Positions 23,797-31,407 of a stretch of DNA of 34,499 bases are shown piece after piece (positions within the stretch are counted from its first letter, which is position 1; each line of letters opens with the position of its first letter). The notes under the pieces were generated by a model. The model searched no databases. It was given only the letters and a program-made list of their open reading frames with translations, and had not been told where the DNA came from. Position numbers and translations under genes: made by a program. The stretch comes from Thermovenabulum sp049701175 (lineage in GTDB: Bacteria > Bacillota > Thermosediminibacteria > Thermosediminibacterales > Thermosediminibacteraceae): assembly GCF_049701175.1 (NCBI RefSeq), contig NZ_JBNATW010000027.1, positions 1 through 34,499 on the forward strand. Reading direction: 5' to 3'.

Positions 23797-23833
23797 TCAA
23801 AATACAAAAAGCGCGTTTTTTATCCGCGCTTTT
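23797..23833 (-). terminator. Intrinsic terminator after spo0A
   Basis: AAAAGCGCG pairs with CGCGCTTTT around a 9-nt loop and continues into TTTTTGTATTTT on the transcribed strand, about 10 bp past the spo0A stop. It separates spo0A from steA. A steA promoter should lie in 23741-23796 but I cannot assign one with confidence. Confidence 0.88.
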
Positions 23834-23843
23834 AATCAAAATA

Positions 23844-24653
23844 TTACACTGCAATATTATCAAACTTTTCCATTCTAATTTTATCAGCTATCATTGCTAT
23901 AAATTCGGAATTTGTCGGCTTTCCCTTCTCTTTTGGTATTGTGTAACCAAAAAGGTTGTTAATAGTCTCTATGCATCCCCTATTCCATGCTACCTCAATA
24001 GCATGTCTAATTGCACGCTCCACCCTGCTTGGTGTGGTATTATATTTCTTTGCGATTGTAGGATAGAGAACTTTTGTTACCGCCCCCAGAAGTTCAATAT
24101 TATTGACAACCATTGCAATTGCATCTCTTAGATAAAAATATCCTTTAATATGAGCTGGAATGCCAATTTCATGAATTATGTTTGTTATTTCCATTTCCAA
24201 ATTACAAGCTGAACTTTTCTGGCCATCATCTTTTTCCTCATGGCTAATAATAGAAGTAGGAGTAAATCTATTTTCCTCTTTTGCAACTTCTCTTATCCTT
24301 TCTGCTAGAACACTAAAATCAAAGGGTTTAACTATATAATAATCCGCACCAATCATTAATGCCTTTTGTGTGAACCGATCCTGCCCAACGGCAGAAAGAA
24401 TAATAATCTTAGGTTTTAAATTTTGCCCCATTAATCTTTCAACAACTGCTATGCCATCTAAATTTGGCATTATTATATCGAGTATTAATACATCAGGTTT
24501 TAATTCCTTCACCGCTTCTATAGTAGAATATCCATCATAAGCTATACCTACCACTTCAATATCTTTTTCTTCGTTTAAAAATGTTTGCAAAAGTTCGCAA
24601 AAATCTTTGTTATCATCAGCAATTAAAACTCTTATTTTGTTATTCCCCCCCAA
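23844..24653 (-). CDS. spo0A: Sporulation transcription factor Spo0A
   Basis: The master response regulator of sporulation. The receiver domain has the acidic pair Asp13-Asp14, phospho-acceptor Asp59 (VLILDIIMPNLDG) and Lys109 (YYIVKPFD). The C-terminal Spo0A DNA-binding domain contains NTTPSRVERAIRHAIEVAWN and ends with KPTNSEFIAMIADKIRME. The frame is open to 24698, but the start is best placed at TTG 24653, 7 nt after GGGGAGG, giving 269 residues. It follows spoIVB as in most spore formers, and carries its own sigma-H-like promoter with a Spo0A box. Confidence 0.97.
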   Translation of the reverse strand: MGGNNKIRVLIADDNKDFCELLQTFLNEEKDIEVVGIAYDGYSTIEAVKELKPDVLILDIIMPNLDGIAVVERLMGQNLKPKIIILSAVGQDRFTQKALMIGADYYIVKPFDFSVLAERIREVAKEENRFTPTSIISHEEKDDGQKSSACNLEMEITNIIHEIGIPAHIKGYFYLRDAIAMVVNNIELLGAVTKVLYPTIAKKYNTTPSRVERAIRHAIEVAWNRGCIETINNLFGYTIPKEKGKPTNSEFIAMIADKIRMEKFDNIAV

Positions 24654-24706
24654 ACTAAAACCTCCCCTATCAAACAATATGAGAAATTTTTTAAACAATA
24701 AAATAT

Positions 24707-24733
24707 ATTCGACAAATATAGGAAAAAACCTCC
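24707..24733 (-). promoter_or_regulatory. Sigma-H-like promoter of spo0A overlapping a perfect Spo0A box
   Basis: GGAGGTTTT (24733-24725), an 11-bp spacer and GTCGAAT (24713-24707) match sigma-H elements with one mismatch. TTTGTCGAA (24716-24708), a perfect Spo0A-binding box, covers the -10. This predicts autoregulation of spo0A. Confidence 0.65.
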
Positions 24734-24740
24734 TTAATTT

Positions 24741-24770
24741 ACATAAAAATCTATTATTTTTTATAGATTT
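24741..24770 (-). terminator. Weak AT-rich hairpin over the spoIVB stop codon
   Basis: AAATCTAT pairs with ATAGATTT around 7 nt that contain part of the stop codon, followed by TTATGTAAATT. It is weak as a terminator; spoIVB transcripts probably continue into spo0A at some level. Confidence 0.35.
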
Positions 24771-26050
24771 CCTTGGTTTACTTTGTCAATTTCTTTTAGC
24801 ATCCATTCGGCAAAAACAGCATATCCTTTAGTAGGATCATTAACAAAAACATGAGTTATTGCGCCTATTAAAAATCCATCCTGTATTATGGGACTGCCAC
24901 TCATTCCTTGAATTATGCCTCCCGTTTTCCTTAAAAGTTTAGGATCTACAACTTTTATTACCATGCTCTTAGGCGAAGGATTGTTTTGCTTAGAAACTTT
25001 TAATATCTCGATTTCATAGCGTTCGATTTTTTCCCCTTCAACAACCGTTAATATTTCAGCTCGTCCTGGATGCACAAAACTGCTTGGAGCAATTGGAATA
25101 AGATTATAATAAGGATTTTCCAAGGGTTTATAAATTTGTCCGAATATACCAAAATTATTGTTTAATAAAATATTTCCTATTACCTCCTCTTCTTTTACAA
25201 AAACACCTCTTTTTTCACCAGGGATATTTTTTTTTGCAGGAAGTATAGAGGTAATCTTTGCGCGAATAATCTCCCCATTTCCAATTTCTATTATCTTTCC
25301 CGTATCTGAGTCAGATATAATGTGCCCTAAGGCAGCATAAACCTTTGTTTCAGGCTCATAAAAAGTGAGGGTCCCAACACCCGCTGTAATATCTCTTACC
25401 CATAGGCCTAACTGAAAATTACCCAATTTATTTTTTATCGCTTTAATGTTTACATCAAAAATATTGTCATTCCTTTTTATAGTCAAAGTTATTAATTTGT
25501 CTTCGTCATTATTAATTATTGTCGATAAATCTTCTGCTGAATAAACGTAAATTCCATTAGCCTTTATTATCGTATCTCCCAATTCAATACCCGCTTCTTT
25601 TGCTGGCAAATGGCTTTTACCGCTTTCATCAGAAACTGCACCTGTCCCTACTACTATTACTCCGTTAGGTCTTAATTTTACACCAATGGAATGTCCTCCA
25701 GGTACCACTTCTATTTGAGGAATAACTTCCAGCTTTGTCTTTTTAACAGGAATTACCCCGAAAAGCCTCCATTCAAGGTCATAAGTGCCAAGTTTTGCCG
25801 GTTGTATAGTAATGGGATTTTTTAAATTTATTTTCACAAGGTCTTTTACTTTTTCTCCATTTATAACTAAATTACTGTCTTTATCGCATAAAAGTTCAAA
25901 AGTGAAAGGAACTTTAAGGTTAATTTTTTGCTCTACACCTTCAACCAGACTTAATTTTTCTGGTAAATATAAAAAATTGGCAGCATAAGAAGAAAAAAGG
26001 ATTAATAATGCTAATACAATTCCTGTAATCTGGCGCTTTTTCCAGTTCAT
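24761..26050 (-). CDS. spoIVB: SpoIVB serine peptidase
   Basis: A forespore-secreted S55 protease that signals sigma-K (or equivalent) activation in the mother cell. The N-terminal membrane anchor spans about residues 8-28. A PDZ domain (about 115-205) includes AGIELGDTIIKANG. The protease domain has the GHIISDSDTG histidine motif and the nucleophile in GMSGSPI, Ser386. Length 429 is normal. Shine-Dalgarno AAAAGGAG. Between recN and spo0A as in Bacillus and clostridia. Confidence 0.96.
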   Translation of the reverse strand: MNWKKRQITGIVLALLILFSSYAANFLYLPEKLSLVEGVEQKINLKVPFTFELLCDKDSNLVINGEKVKDLVKINLKNPITIQPAKLGTYDLEWRLFGVIPVKKTKLEVIPQIEVVPGGHSIGVKLRPNGVIVVGTGAVSDESGKSHLPAKEAGIELGDTIIKANGIYVYSAEDLSTIINNDEDKLITLTIKRNDNIFDVNIKAIKNKLGNFQLGLWVRDITAGVGTLTFYEPETKVYAALGHIISDSDTGKIIEIGNGEIIRAKITSILPAKKNIPGEKRGVFVKEEEVIGNILLNNNFGIFGQIYKPLENPYYNLIPIAPSSFVHPGRAEILTVVEGEKIERYEIEILKVSKQNNPSPKSMVIKVVDPKLLRKTGGIIQGMSGSPIIQDGFLIGAITHVFVNDPTKGYAVFAEWMLKEIDKVNQGNL

Positions 26051-26086
26051 GTTTTCACTCCTTTTAAAAAAGGTTAACCTGAAATT

Positions 26087-26115
26087 TAAGATTTCCTTTA
26101 AGTTCTTTTTTATAC
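26087..26115 (-). promoter_or_regulatory. Tentative sigma-F/sigma-G promoter of spoIVB
   Basis: GTATA (26115-26111) and GGAAATCTTA (26096-26087) resemble sigma-F elements but with a 14-bp rather than 15-bp spacer. spoIVB is forespore-expressed in Bacillus. Weak support. Confidence 0.35.
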
Positions 26116-26136
26116 AGGTAAATTCTTATAAGTTTA

Positions 26137-26177
26137 TAAAAATAAAAAACCTTTAAGGATTTTTTCCTTAAAGGTTT
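26137..26177 (-). terminator. Strong intrinsic terminator after recN
   Basis: AAACCTTTAAGGA pairs with TCCTTAAAGGTTT (13 bp, 5-nt loop) and runs into TTTTATTTTT. It ends the operon that begins with OLE RNA, about 25 bp beyond the recN stop. Confidence 0.9.
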
Positions 26178-26200
26178 AAATTAAATTTATTTTATCAATT

Positions 26201-27928
26201 TTATTTTTTTTGTTTGAAATTAAAGGCCATTTTAAGCATTTCCTTTGCATACTTAAGAGTATTTTCTGTAATTTCAGCTCCTCCTAACATTCTTGCAATT
26301 TCCTCAACCCGTTTGTCAAAACTTAGTTCCTCAACTACAGTATTGGTTTTATTGTTTTTGACAATTTTTTTAATCTGAAAATGCGCATCTCCCAAACAAG
26401 CAATCTGTGGTGAATGAGTCACACACAATACTTGTCGGTTTTTAGCAACTTTATAAAGCTTTTCACCTACCACCTGAGCTGTCCTGCCTCCAATTCCCGT
26501 ATCTATTTCATCAAATATCATGCAAGGAATTTTATCCACATCTGCAATTATATTTTTTATTGCCAACATTATTCGTGAAGATTCCCCGCCCGAAGCAATT
26601 TTATTTAAAGGTTTCAATGGTTCGCCGGTATTTGTAGAAATTAAAAATTCAACAAAATCAAAACCCTCATCTCCGTAAGCAATTTTTTTACCATCGATTA
26701 ACATTCCCTCTTCATCTTCAATAAACTTAAAATCAACGGAAAATTGAACGCCTTTCATTGCTAATTCCGAAAGTTCTTTTAGTATTTTGTTTTCTAAATC
26801 TTTAGCAATATTTTTTCTAATCTCATGCAGTTTGATGGCATATTCTTTATATTTTTCTAATAATTTATGGTATTCATTATTCTTTATTTCTATTTTTTCA
26901 TCCATGTTTGCCAAATCTTCAAGCCTTTTATTTATCTCTTCCTTGTATTTTATCAACTCATCTAAAGACATTCCGTATTTTTTCTTCAGTCGGTCTAAAA
27001 AGGATATTCTCGTATATATATGGTCTAACCTCTCTGGCTCGAAGTCTAATTTCTTTATAAACCTTTGTATATTTAAAGCTGCGTCCTGTAGAGAATAATA
27101 GGATTCCTTAATGGTACTTAAAACAGGTTCTATGTCTTTAAAATAGGGAATAATGCCTTCAAGAGCATCAATAATTTTATCAAGCATCTCTACTACTGGA
27201 AAGGTGTCGTTACCTTCATAAAGCAAATTTTCTGCTAAAACCAGTGATTTCATTATTTTTTCAGAATTAACAAGTATTTCCCTTTCTTCTTCTAACAACC
27301 GATCCTCATCGGGAAAAAGCGAAGCATTTTCTAATTCTTCCTTTTCAAAAAGCAACCTTTCTTTTAATCTTTCGTCTTCATTCTTTTGACTTTGTAAAAT
27401 TTGGATTTCTTTTTTTATCTCTTTTATTTTTTCAAAGGTTGATTTTAATTCTTTTTTTAATATATTTACCTTTTCACCACCCAGAGCGTCAATAATTTTT
27501 AAATGATATTTGCTGTCAAACAGCAATTGATATGTTTGATGCTGGGCAAAAATATCTACTAAGTACTTTCCAATATTCTTTAAAGCTGAAAGGGGAACCA
27601 TTTTGCCGTTTATTCTGCAAAAATTTTTACCCTGAGAAGTAATTTCTCTTGATATAATTAATAGTTCCTCTTTCTCTATTCCATATTCATCAAGGATTTT
27701 ACCAACTTCCTCATTATTATTGTCAAAAACTGCTTCTATAAAACTACTGTTAGCTCCAGTTCTTATAAACTCGGTACTCGCTCGTTCACCCAAAATCAAA
27801 CCTATAGAATCTATAACAATTGATTTTCCGGCACCTGTTTCTCCAGTTAAAACATTTAAACCTGGTTTGAAATCTATAGATATGTCTTCGATTAGAGCAA
27901 AATTTTTTATCGAAAGTTTAAGGAGCAT
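26201..27928 (-). CDS. recN: DNA repair protein RecN
   Basis: An SMC-like ATPase acting early in double-strand-break repair. Walker A is GETGAGKS at residues 29-36. A long coiled-coil region spans about residues 160-360. The C-terminal signature and Walker B appear as ASGGESSRIMLAIKNI and CMIFDEIDTGIGGRTAQVVG, then QVLCVTHSPQIA. 575 residues, normal. It starts with ATG after GGGGG, 14 bp downstream of argR. Confidence 0.97.
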   Translation of the reverse strand: MLLKLSIKNFALIEDISIDFKPGLNVLTGETGAGKSIVIDSIGLILGERASTEFIRTGANSSFIEAVFDNNNEEVGKILDEYGIEKEELLIISREITSQGKNFCRINGKMVPLSALKNIGKYLVDIFAQHQTYQLLFDSKYHLKIIDALGGEKVNILKKELKSTFEKIKEIKKEIQILQSQKNEDERLKERLLFEKEELENASLFPDEDRLLEEEREILVNSEKIMKSLVLAENLLYEGNDTFPVVEMLDKIIDALEGIIPYFKDIEPVLSTIKESYYSLQDAALNIQRFIKKLDFEPERLDHIYTRISFLDRLKKKYGMSLDELIKYKEEINKRLEDLANMDEKIEIKNNEYHKLLEKYKEYAIKLHEIRKNIAKDLENKILKELSELAMKGVQFSVDFKFIEDEEGMLIDGKKIAYGDEGFDFVEFLISTNTGEPLKPLNKIASGGESSRIMLAIKNIIADVDKIPCMIFDEIDTGIGGRTAQVVGEKLYKVAKNRQVLCVTHSPQIACLGDAHFQIKKIVKNNKTNTVVEELSFDKRVEEIARMLGGAEITENTLKYAKEMLKMAFNFKQKK

Positions 27929-27942
27929 GTATTAACCCCCTA

Positions 27943-28386
27943 CTACTTTATAATGTTTTTAATCCTTTCTACTACATCCTTAACCATTTCTTTTGACCTA
28001 ACAACCGCTAAAATGGTGTCATCACCTGCTATCGTTCCCAAGATTTCTTCAAACTTTATATTGTCAATTGCAAAAGCCGCTGCCTGAGCAGCACCAGATA
28101 AAGTCTTTATTACAATTAGATTTTCAGCATAATCTATAGATAAAATTGAATCTTTAAACATCCTTAAATGTTTTTCTGAGGGTGTTTTAATATTTTCAGG
28201 CTCATCATAACAGTACTTGCCATTTTTCAAGACCTTTATTAACCTTAATTCTTTAATATCCCTTGAAACTGTAGCTTGAGTAACGTTAAAACCGCTTTTT
28301 TTCAATTCTTCTGCAAGTTCTTCCTGAGTTTCTATAGGTTTTTCTTTTATAATTTCTCTTATTTTCATGTGTCTTTTTGACTTCAC
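27943..28386 (-). CDS. argR: Arginine repressor ArgR/AhrC
   Basis: A hexameric arginine-responsive regulator. The N-terminal winged helix has ETQEELAEELKKSGFNVTQA, then TVSRDIKELRLIKV. The C-terminal oligomerisation/arginine domain shows GAAQAAAFAIDN and ILGTIAGDDTILAVVRS with the Asp pair. At 147 residues it is typical. Start is GTG 28386, 12 nt after AGGAGG; no better start is visible. Conserved next to recN in Firmicutes. Confidence 0.96.
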   Translation of the reverse strand: MKSKRHMKIREIIKEKPIETQEELAEELKKSGFNVTQATVSRDIKELRLIKVLKNGKYCYDEPENIKTPSEKHLRMFKDSILSIDYAENLIVIKTLSGAAQAAAFAIDNIKFEEILGTIAGDDTILAVVRSKEMVKDVVERIKNIIK

Positions 28387-28404
28387 CTTATTTAAATACC
28401 TCCT

Positions 28405-29253
28405 TTATATACTTCTTCCGTCAGATTCTTTCAGCTTTTTTCTAAGAAGGTCATAAAAGCTCCTATTTTTTATTCTAATTAAATTTGTATAATATTTTGA
28501 TTTTTTTATTATTACTTCATCATAGGGCATTAATTTATATCCTTCTTGTCCATCAATAGTAAGCATTATTTCCTGATGTTCCGCAAAAACCTGCACCTTT
28601 ATTATATCATCTTTTGATACAATTATCGAACGATTTTGAAGAGTATGAGGACAAATGGGCGTTAAAATCAAAAGCTCCATATTTGGACTAACTATTGGCC
28701 CGCCGGCTGAAAGGGAATATGCTGTAGAACCCGTAGGAGTAGAAACTATAAGCCCATCTGCTGGATATGTATCAATGTATGAGTAATTAGATGTAGCTTT
28801 AATCCTTATAAGCCTTGCAAATGGTCCTTTTGTGACTACTACATCATTCAAAGCCAAAAAATTACTTAAAACTTTATCATTTCTATTAACATATGCTTCT
28901 ATCATCATTCGTTTATCTAAAAAAAACCTGCCCGTTTTCAAAAATTCCAAATCCCTATATAGGTCCTTCAATTCGATTTCTGTCAAAAAGCCCACATGCC
29001 CAACATTTATACCTAAAATAGGGATATTTAAAGGTGCAAGCTTCCTTGCTACACTTAGCAAGGTACCATCCCCGCCTAAACAAATTGCCATTTCCGCAGA
29101 TCCATCTAAATTAAATTCACCCATTTTTAAATCTTCTACGGCAACACTATTTACAACCTTAAAATCCTTTTCTTCCAACCAATTTATCAGGTTTTTTGAT
29201 AATTCCACAGCTTTTGGTTTTGAAGTATTGACAAAAAGGCTAATATGCCTCAT
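28405..29253 (-). CDS. nadK: NAD kinase
   Basis: Phosphorylates NAD to NADP. GGDG motif at residues 60-63 (CLGGDGTLLSVAR), GINVGHVGFLTEI, and the NAD-binding STPTGSTAYSLSAGGPIVSP. The frame is open to 29277 in the end of tlyA, but ATG 29253 has AGAGGTGA at good spacing and begins the conserved MRHISLFVN. 282 residues. In the OLE operon between tlyA and argR. Confidence 0.96.
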   Translation of the reverse strand: MRHISLFVNTSKPKAVELSKNLINWLEEKDFKVVNSVAVEDLKMGEFNLDGSAEMAICLGGDGTLLSVARKLAPLNIPILGINVGHVGFLTEIELKDLYRDLEFLKTGRFFLDKRMMIEAYVNRNDKVLSNFLALNDVVVTKGPFARLIRIKATSNYSYIDTYPADGLIVSTPTGSTAYSLSAGGPIVSPNMELLILTPICPHTLQNRSIIVSKDDIIKVQVFAEHQEIMLTIDGQEGYKLMPYDEVIIKKSKYYTNLIRIKNRSFYDLLRKKLKESDGRSI

Positions 29254-29257
29254 AAAC

Positions 29258-30055
29258 TCACCTCTTAAAACTCTCATGAGCTTCTCTTACTACACCTTCA
29301 ATATCGATAAACCCTGTAAATTTAGCTGTTTTATACCAGGCAAGAAACTCAATATTGCCTTCAGGCCCCTGAATAGGAGAAAAAGTAAGTCCATGACAAT
29401 AAAAACCTTTTTTTTCTCCATCCAATAATACTTCTCTTATTGCCCTTTCATGCAGTATTTTATCTCTGACAACACCGTGCTTCCCAACTTCATTTTTACC
29501 CACTTCAAACTGCGGTTTAATTAATGTTATTAAATCCCCATCTTCTTTTATCAGCTTCCTTAAAGGCTCAAAAACAAGTTTTAAAGAAATAAATGATAAA
29601 TCAGCTGTAATGATATCTACTAACTCGCCTATATCCTCAAAGGTTAAATATCGAACGTTTTTCCTTTCTATATTTATGACCCTATTATCTGTCCTCAAAC
29701 TATAATCCAATTGTCCAAAACCCACATCCACCGCATAAACCTTTTTTGCACCTTCCTTTAAAAGGCAGTCCGTAAAACCGCCCGTTGATGCTCCGGCATC
29801 TAGTGCAACTTTATCTTTTACGTCTATATTAAAAAAATCTAAGGCTTTTTTTAGTTTCAACCCGCCCCTGCTAACATAAGGTATAGCTTTTTCTTTTATG
29901 AATATTTCTGCATCTTCAGGTACAAAAGTACCTGCTTTATCGACTTTTTTGCCGTTCACATAAACATTTCCAGCCATTATCTCTGCTTTCGCCCTTTCCC
30001 TGCTATTAAATAAGCCTTTTTTTAAAAGAAGCACATCAAGCCTTTCTTTAGTCAC
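29258..30055 (-). CDS. tlyA: TlyA family RNA methyltransferase (16S/23S 2'-O-methyltransferase or hemolysin A family)
   Basis: An N-terminal S4 RNA-binding domain (RLDVLLLKKGLFNSRERAKA) precedes an FtsJ-like methyltransferase. SAM-binding motif I is ALDAGASTGGFTDCLLKEGA. The catalytic residues lie in ADLSFISL and IKPQFEVGKNEV, then HGVVRD. 265 residues. It starts with GTG at 30055 after GGAGAGG. In many Firmicutes dxs directly precedes tlyA; here the preceding gene is oapA, with only 13 bp between. rRNA target not determinable. Confidence 0.94.
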   Translation of the reverse strand: MTKERLDVLLLKKGLFNSRERAKAEIMAGNVYVNGKKVDKAGTFVPEDAEIFIKEKAIPYVSRGGLKLKKALDFFNIDVKDKVALDAGASTGGFTDCLLKEGAKKVYAVDVGFGQLDYSLRTDNRVINIERKNVRYLTFEDIGELVDIITADLSFISLKLVFEPLRKLIKEDGDLITLIKPQFEVGKNEVGKHGVVRDKILHERAIREVLLDGEKKGFYCHGLTFSPIQGPEGNIEFLAWYKTAKFTGFIDIEGVVREAHESFKR

Positions 30056-30068
30056 AATTTCCTCTCCT

Positions 30069-30695
30069 TTAACCCTTTTTCCGCGAATTTTTAGAAGGTA
30101 TAATATCTATTCCAAATTTTTCGTTGATTAAATAAGCAAGATAAGCAACCTTATACACTATATCCTTTGAATTATTTATGGCAAAGCTCTTCCCTAAGGC
30201 TTTACCTCCTACTGTTAAAGTAGAAATAATGCCGGAAATAATAATGCTCATTAAAGTTTCTTTTACTCCACCTTTCGTAATAAAAATCTTCAATACTATG
30301 GCTGCACCTGCCGATCCGCTAATAATACCGCAAATATCACCGATGACATCATTGCAGAAATTTGAAACCACATCTGCATTTCTAATTAACCTTACTCCTT
30401 CCCTTCCACCTTTGACCTTATCAGCAGCCATTGCATGAAAAGGTGCTTCATCAGCGGATGTAACCGCTGTACCTATTATATCAAATAAAATTCCTATGAA
30501 TATTATTCCAATAAGAATAATAAAAGAAATTAATAGATTTACCCTTGACATCAATATCTCAGAAGAAAAGCTAAAAAAAACGGATAAACCAAAAGCCAAA
30601 AAAATTACTTTAACAATCCATTGGGCTTTTGGTTTTCCGTTGTTATTCTTCGTAGATATTATGTTATTTTTTTTATCGGATTTTGTTTTTCTCAA
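30069..30695 (-). CDS. oapA: OLE-associated membrane protein OapA
   Basis: OapA binds OLE RNA and holds it at the membrane. It is distantly like DUF21/CorC-type magnesium transport proteins. The ~208-residue product has a basic N-terminal tail (rich in Lys and Asn) and four predicted membrane helices at about residues 30-50, 55-78, 120-140 and 148-170. The family motif is FDIIGTAVTSADEAPFHAMA, then KVKGGREGVRLIRNADVVSN and FCNDVIGDICGIISGSAGAA. An ATG at 30710 is in frame but sits in the Shine-Dalgarno; TTG 30695 is 7 nt from TGAGGTG and is preferred. It lies directly after OLE RNA, the diagnostic arrangement. Confidence 0.88.
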   Translation of the reverse strand: MRKTKSDKKNNIISTKNNNGKPKAQWIVKVIFLAFGLSVFFSFSSEILMSRVNLLISFIILIGIIFIGILFDIIGTAVTSADEAPFHAMAADKVKGGREGVRLIRNADVVSNFCNDVIGDICGIISGSAGAAIVLKIFITKGGVKETLMSIIISGIISTLTVGGKALGKSFAINNSKDIVYKVAYLAYLINEKFGIDIIPSKNSRKKG

Positions 30696-30720
30696 AAAAA
30701 TACACCTCATAATCTTTTAT

Positions 30721-31281
30721 GACAGGTGGCCACAGGTTGGGTAAATATTGCGGCTTAGGTCCAGTAGGTTTTCCCAAGAAGGCACCCGTCGTCGCCGCAC
30801 GGGCGGTTCCCCTTTAAGCCTTCTTCTGCTTTGTCACCAAAAGCAGGACTGGATTGCCACTTAGTCCGCACTGTAATCCCCAACCTGCTTCCCTAAAAGG
30901 GAACAGTCTAGGAGTTTTCCTCACCGAAATCACACTTCTCCTAGCCTCTTTTGCAGCATGGGTTTCAAAGTAGAAACTACTTTTTCCACCCATACCACTC
31001 AAGGCAGGCTACACTGCACCCAACACTTTTGGTATCGGATGCAGGTTCACCCCCCAAGCCGTAGCCTTTTCTTTACAATAAGACCACAAACTTGGGTCTC
31101 CACGGAAATAGGGTCAATTTCCCGCATGCCGTTGCGGGCTGCCCCATTTCCTTACTCCCTGCACCAGCCCCCGACTGGGCGTCGAAAGCCAGCACAAGGA
31201 ACTTCATCGATGTGCCCTTGACGGATTTTTAGCCCCGTCTTCAGAGAAGTAGATTTCGACTAGAATACTGCGCCACCTGTC
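30721..31281 (-). ncRNA. OLE RNA (ornate, large, extremophilic RNA)
   Basis: A ~561-nt GC-rich island in AT-rich surroundings without a credible reading frame. GACAGGTGGC at its 5' end (31281-31272) is perfectly complementary to GCCACCTGTC at its 3' end (30730-30721). Many internal helices are visible, for example CTAGGAG/CTCCTAG, CCCGC/GCGGG, AAGAAGGC/GCCTTCTT and CTGCAT/GTGCAG-type pairs. Location between ispA and oapA, upstream of tlyA, is that described for OLE RNA in Bacillus halodurans and anaerobic thermophiles. Known OLE RNAs are about 600 nt, form membrane ribonucleoprotein complexes with OapA and OapB, and affect cold, alcohol and magnesium tolerance. Identified from context, size and architecture; no covariance search was possible. 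Confidence 0.88.
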
Positions 31282-31296
31282 TTTATTGCGAATTCA

Positions 31297-31326
31297 ATTA
31301 TAACACAAACCATTTGTTCGTGACAA
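31297..31326 (-). promoter_or_regulatory. Sigma-A promoter of the OLE RNA operon
   Basis: TTGTCA (31326-31321), an 18-bp spacer and consensus TATAAT (31302-31297). The predicted start near 31290 is a few bases upstream of the terminal helix of OLE RNA. It would drive OLE-oapA-tlyA-nadK-argR-recN. Confidence 0.82.
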
Positions 31327-31340
31327 ATCCCAAAAGAAAT

Positions 31341-31394
31341 AAAAAAAACCCACTTAAGGCTTATAAATCGGTAATGTTAATTAATAAGCCTTAA
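31341..31394 (-). terminator. Intrinsic terminator after ispA
   Basis: TTAAGGCTTAT (31394-31384) pairs perfectly with ATAAGCCTTAA (31364-31354), loop 19 nt, followed by GTGGG and a run of eight T. It insulates OLE RNA from the nusB-xseAB-ispA operon. Confidence 0.82.
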
Positions 31395-31407
31395 AAGTTT
31401 CTAATGC

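Noticed and set aside
28832..29428. 198-codon plus-strand frame opposite nadK and tlyA
   Set aside because: Fully antisense to two well-conserved genes, and its product has no recognisable features; a shadow frame.
30814..31221. Open frames on both strands within the GC-rich island between ispA and oapA
   Set aside because: They overlap an extensively self-complementary region, lack ribosome sites and have unnatural composition (CCPQ-type, Trp/His-rich); the region is OLE RNA.
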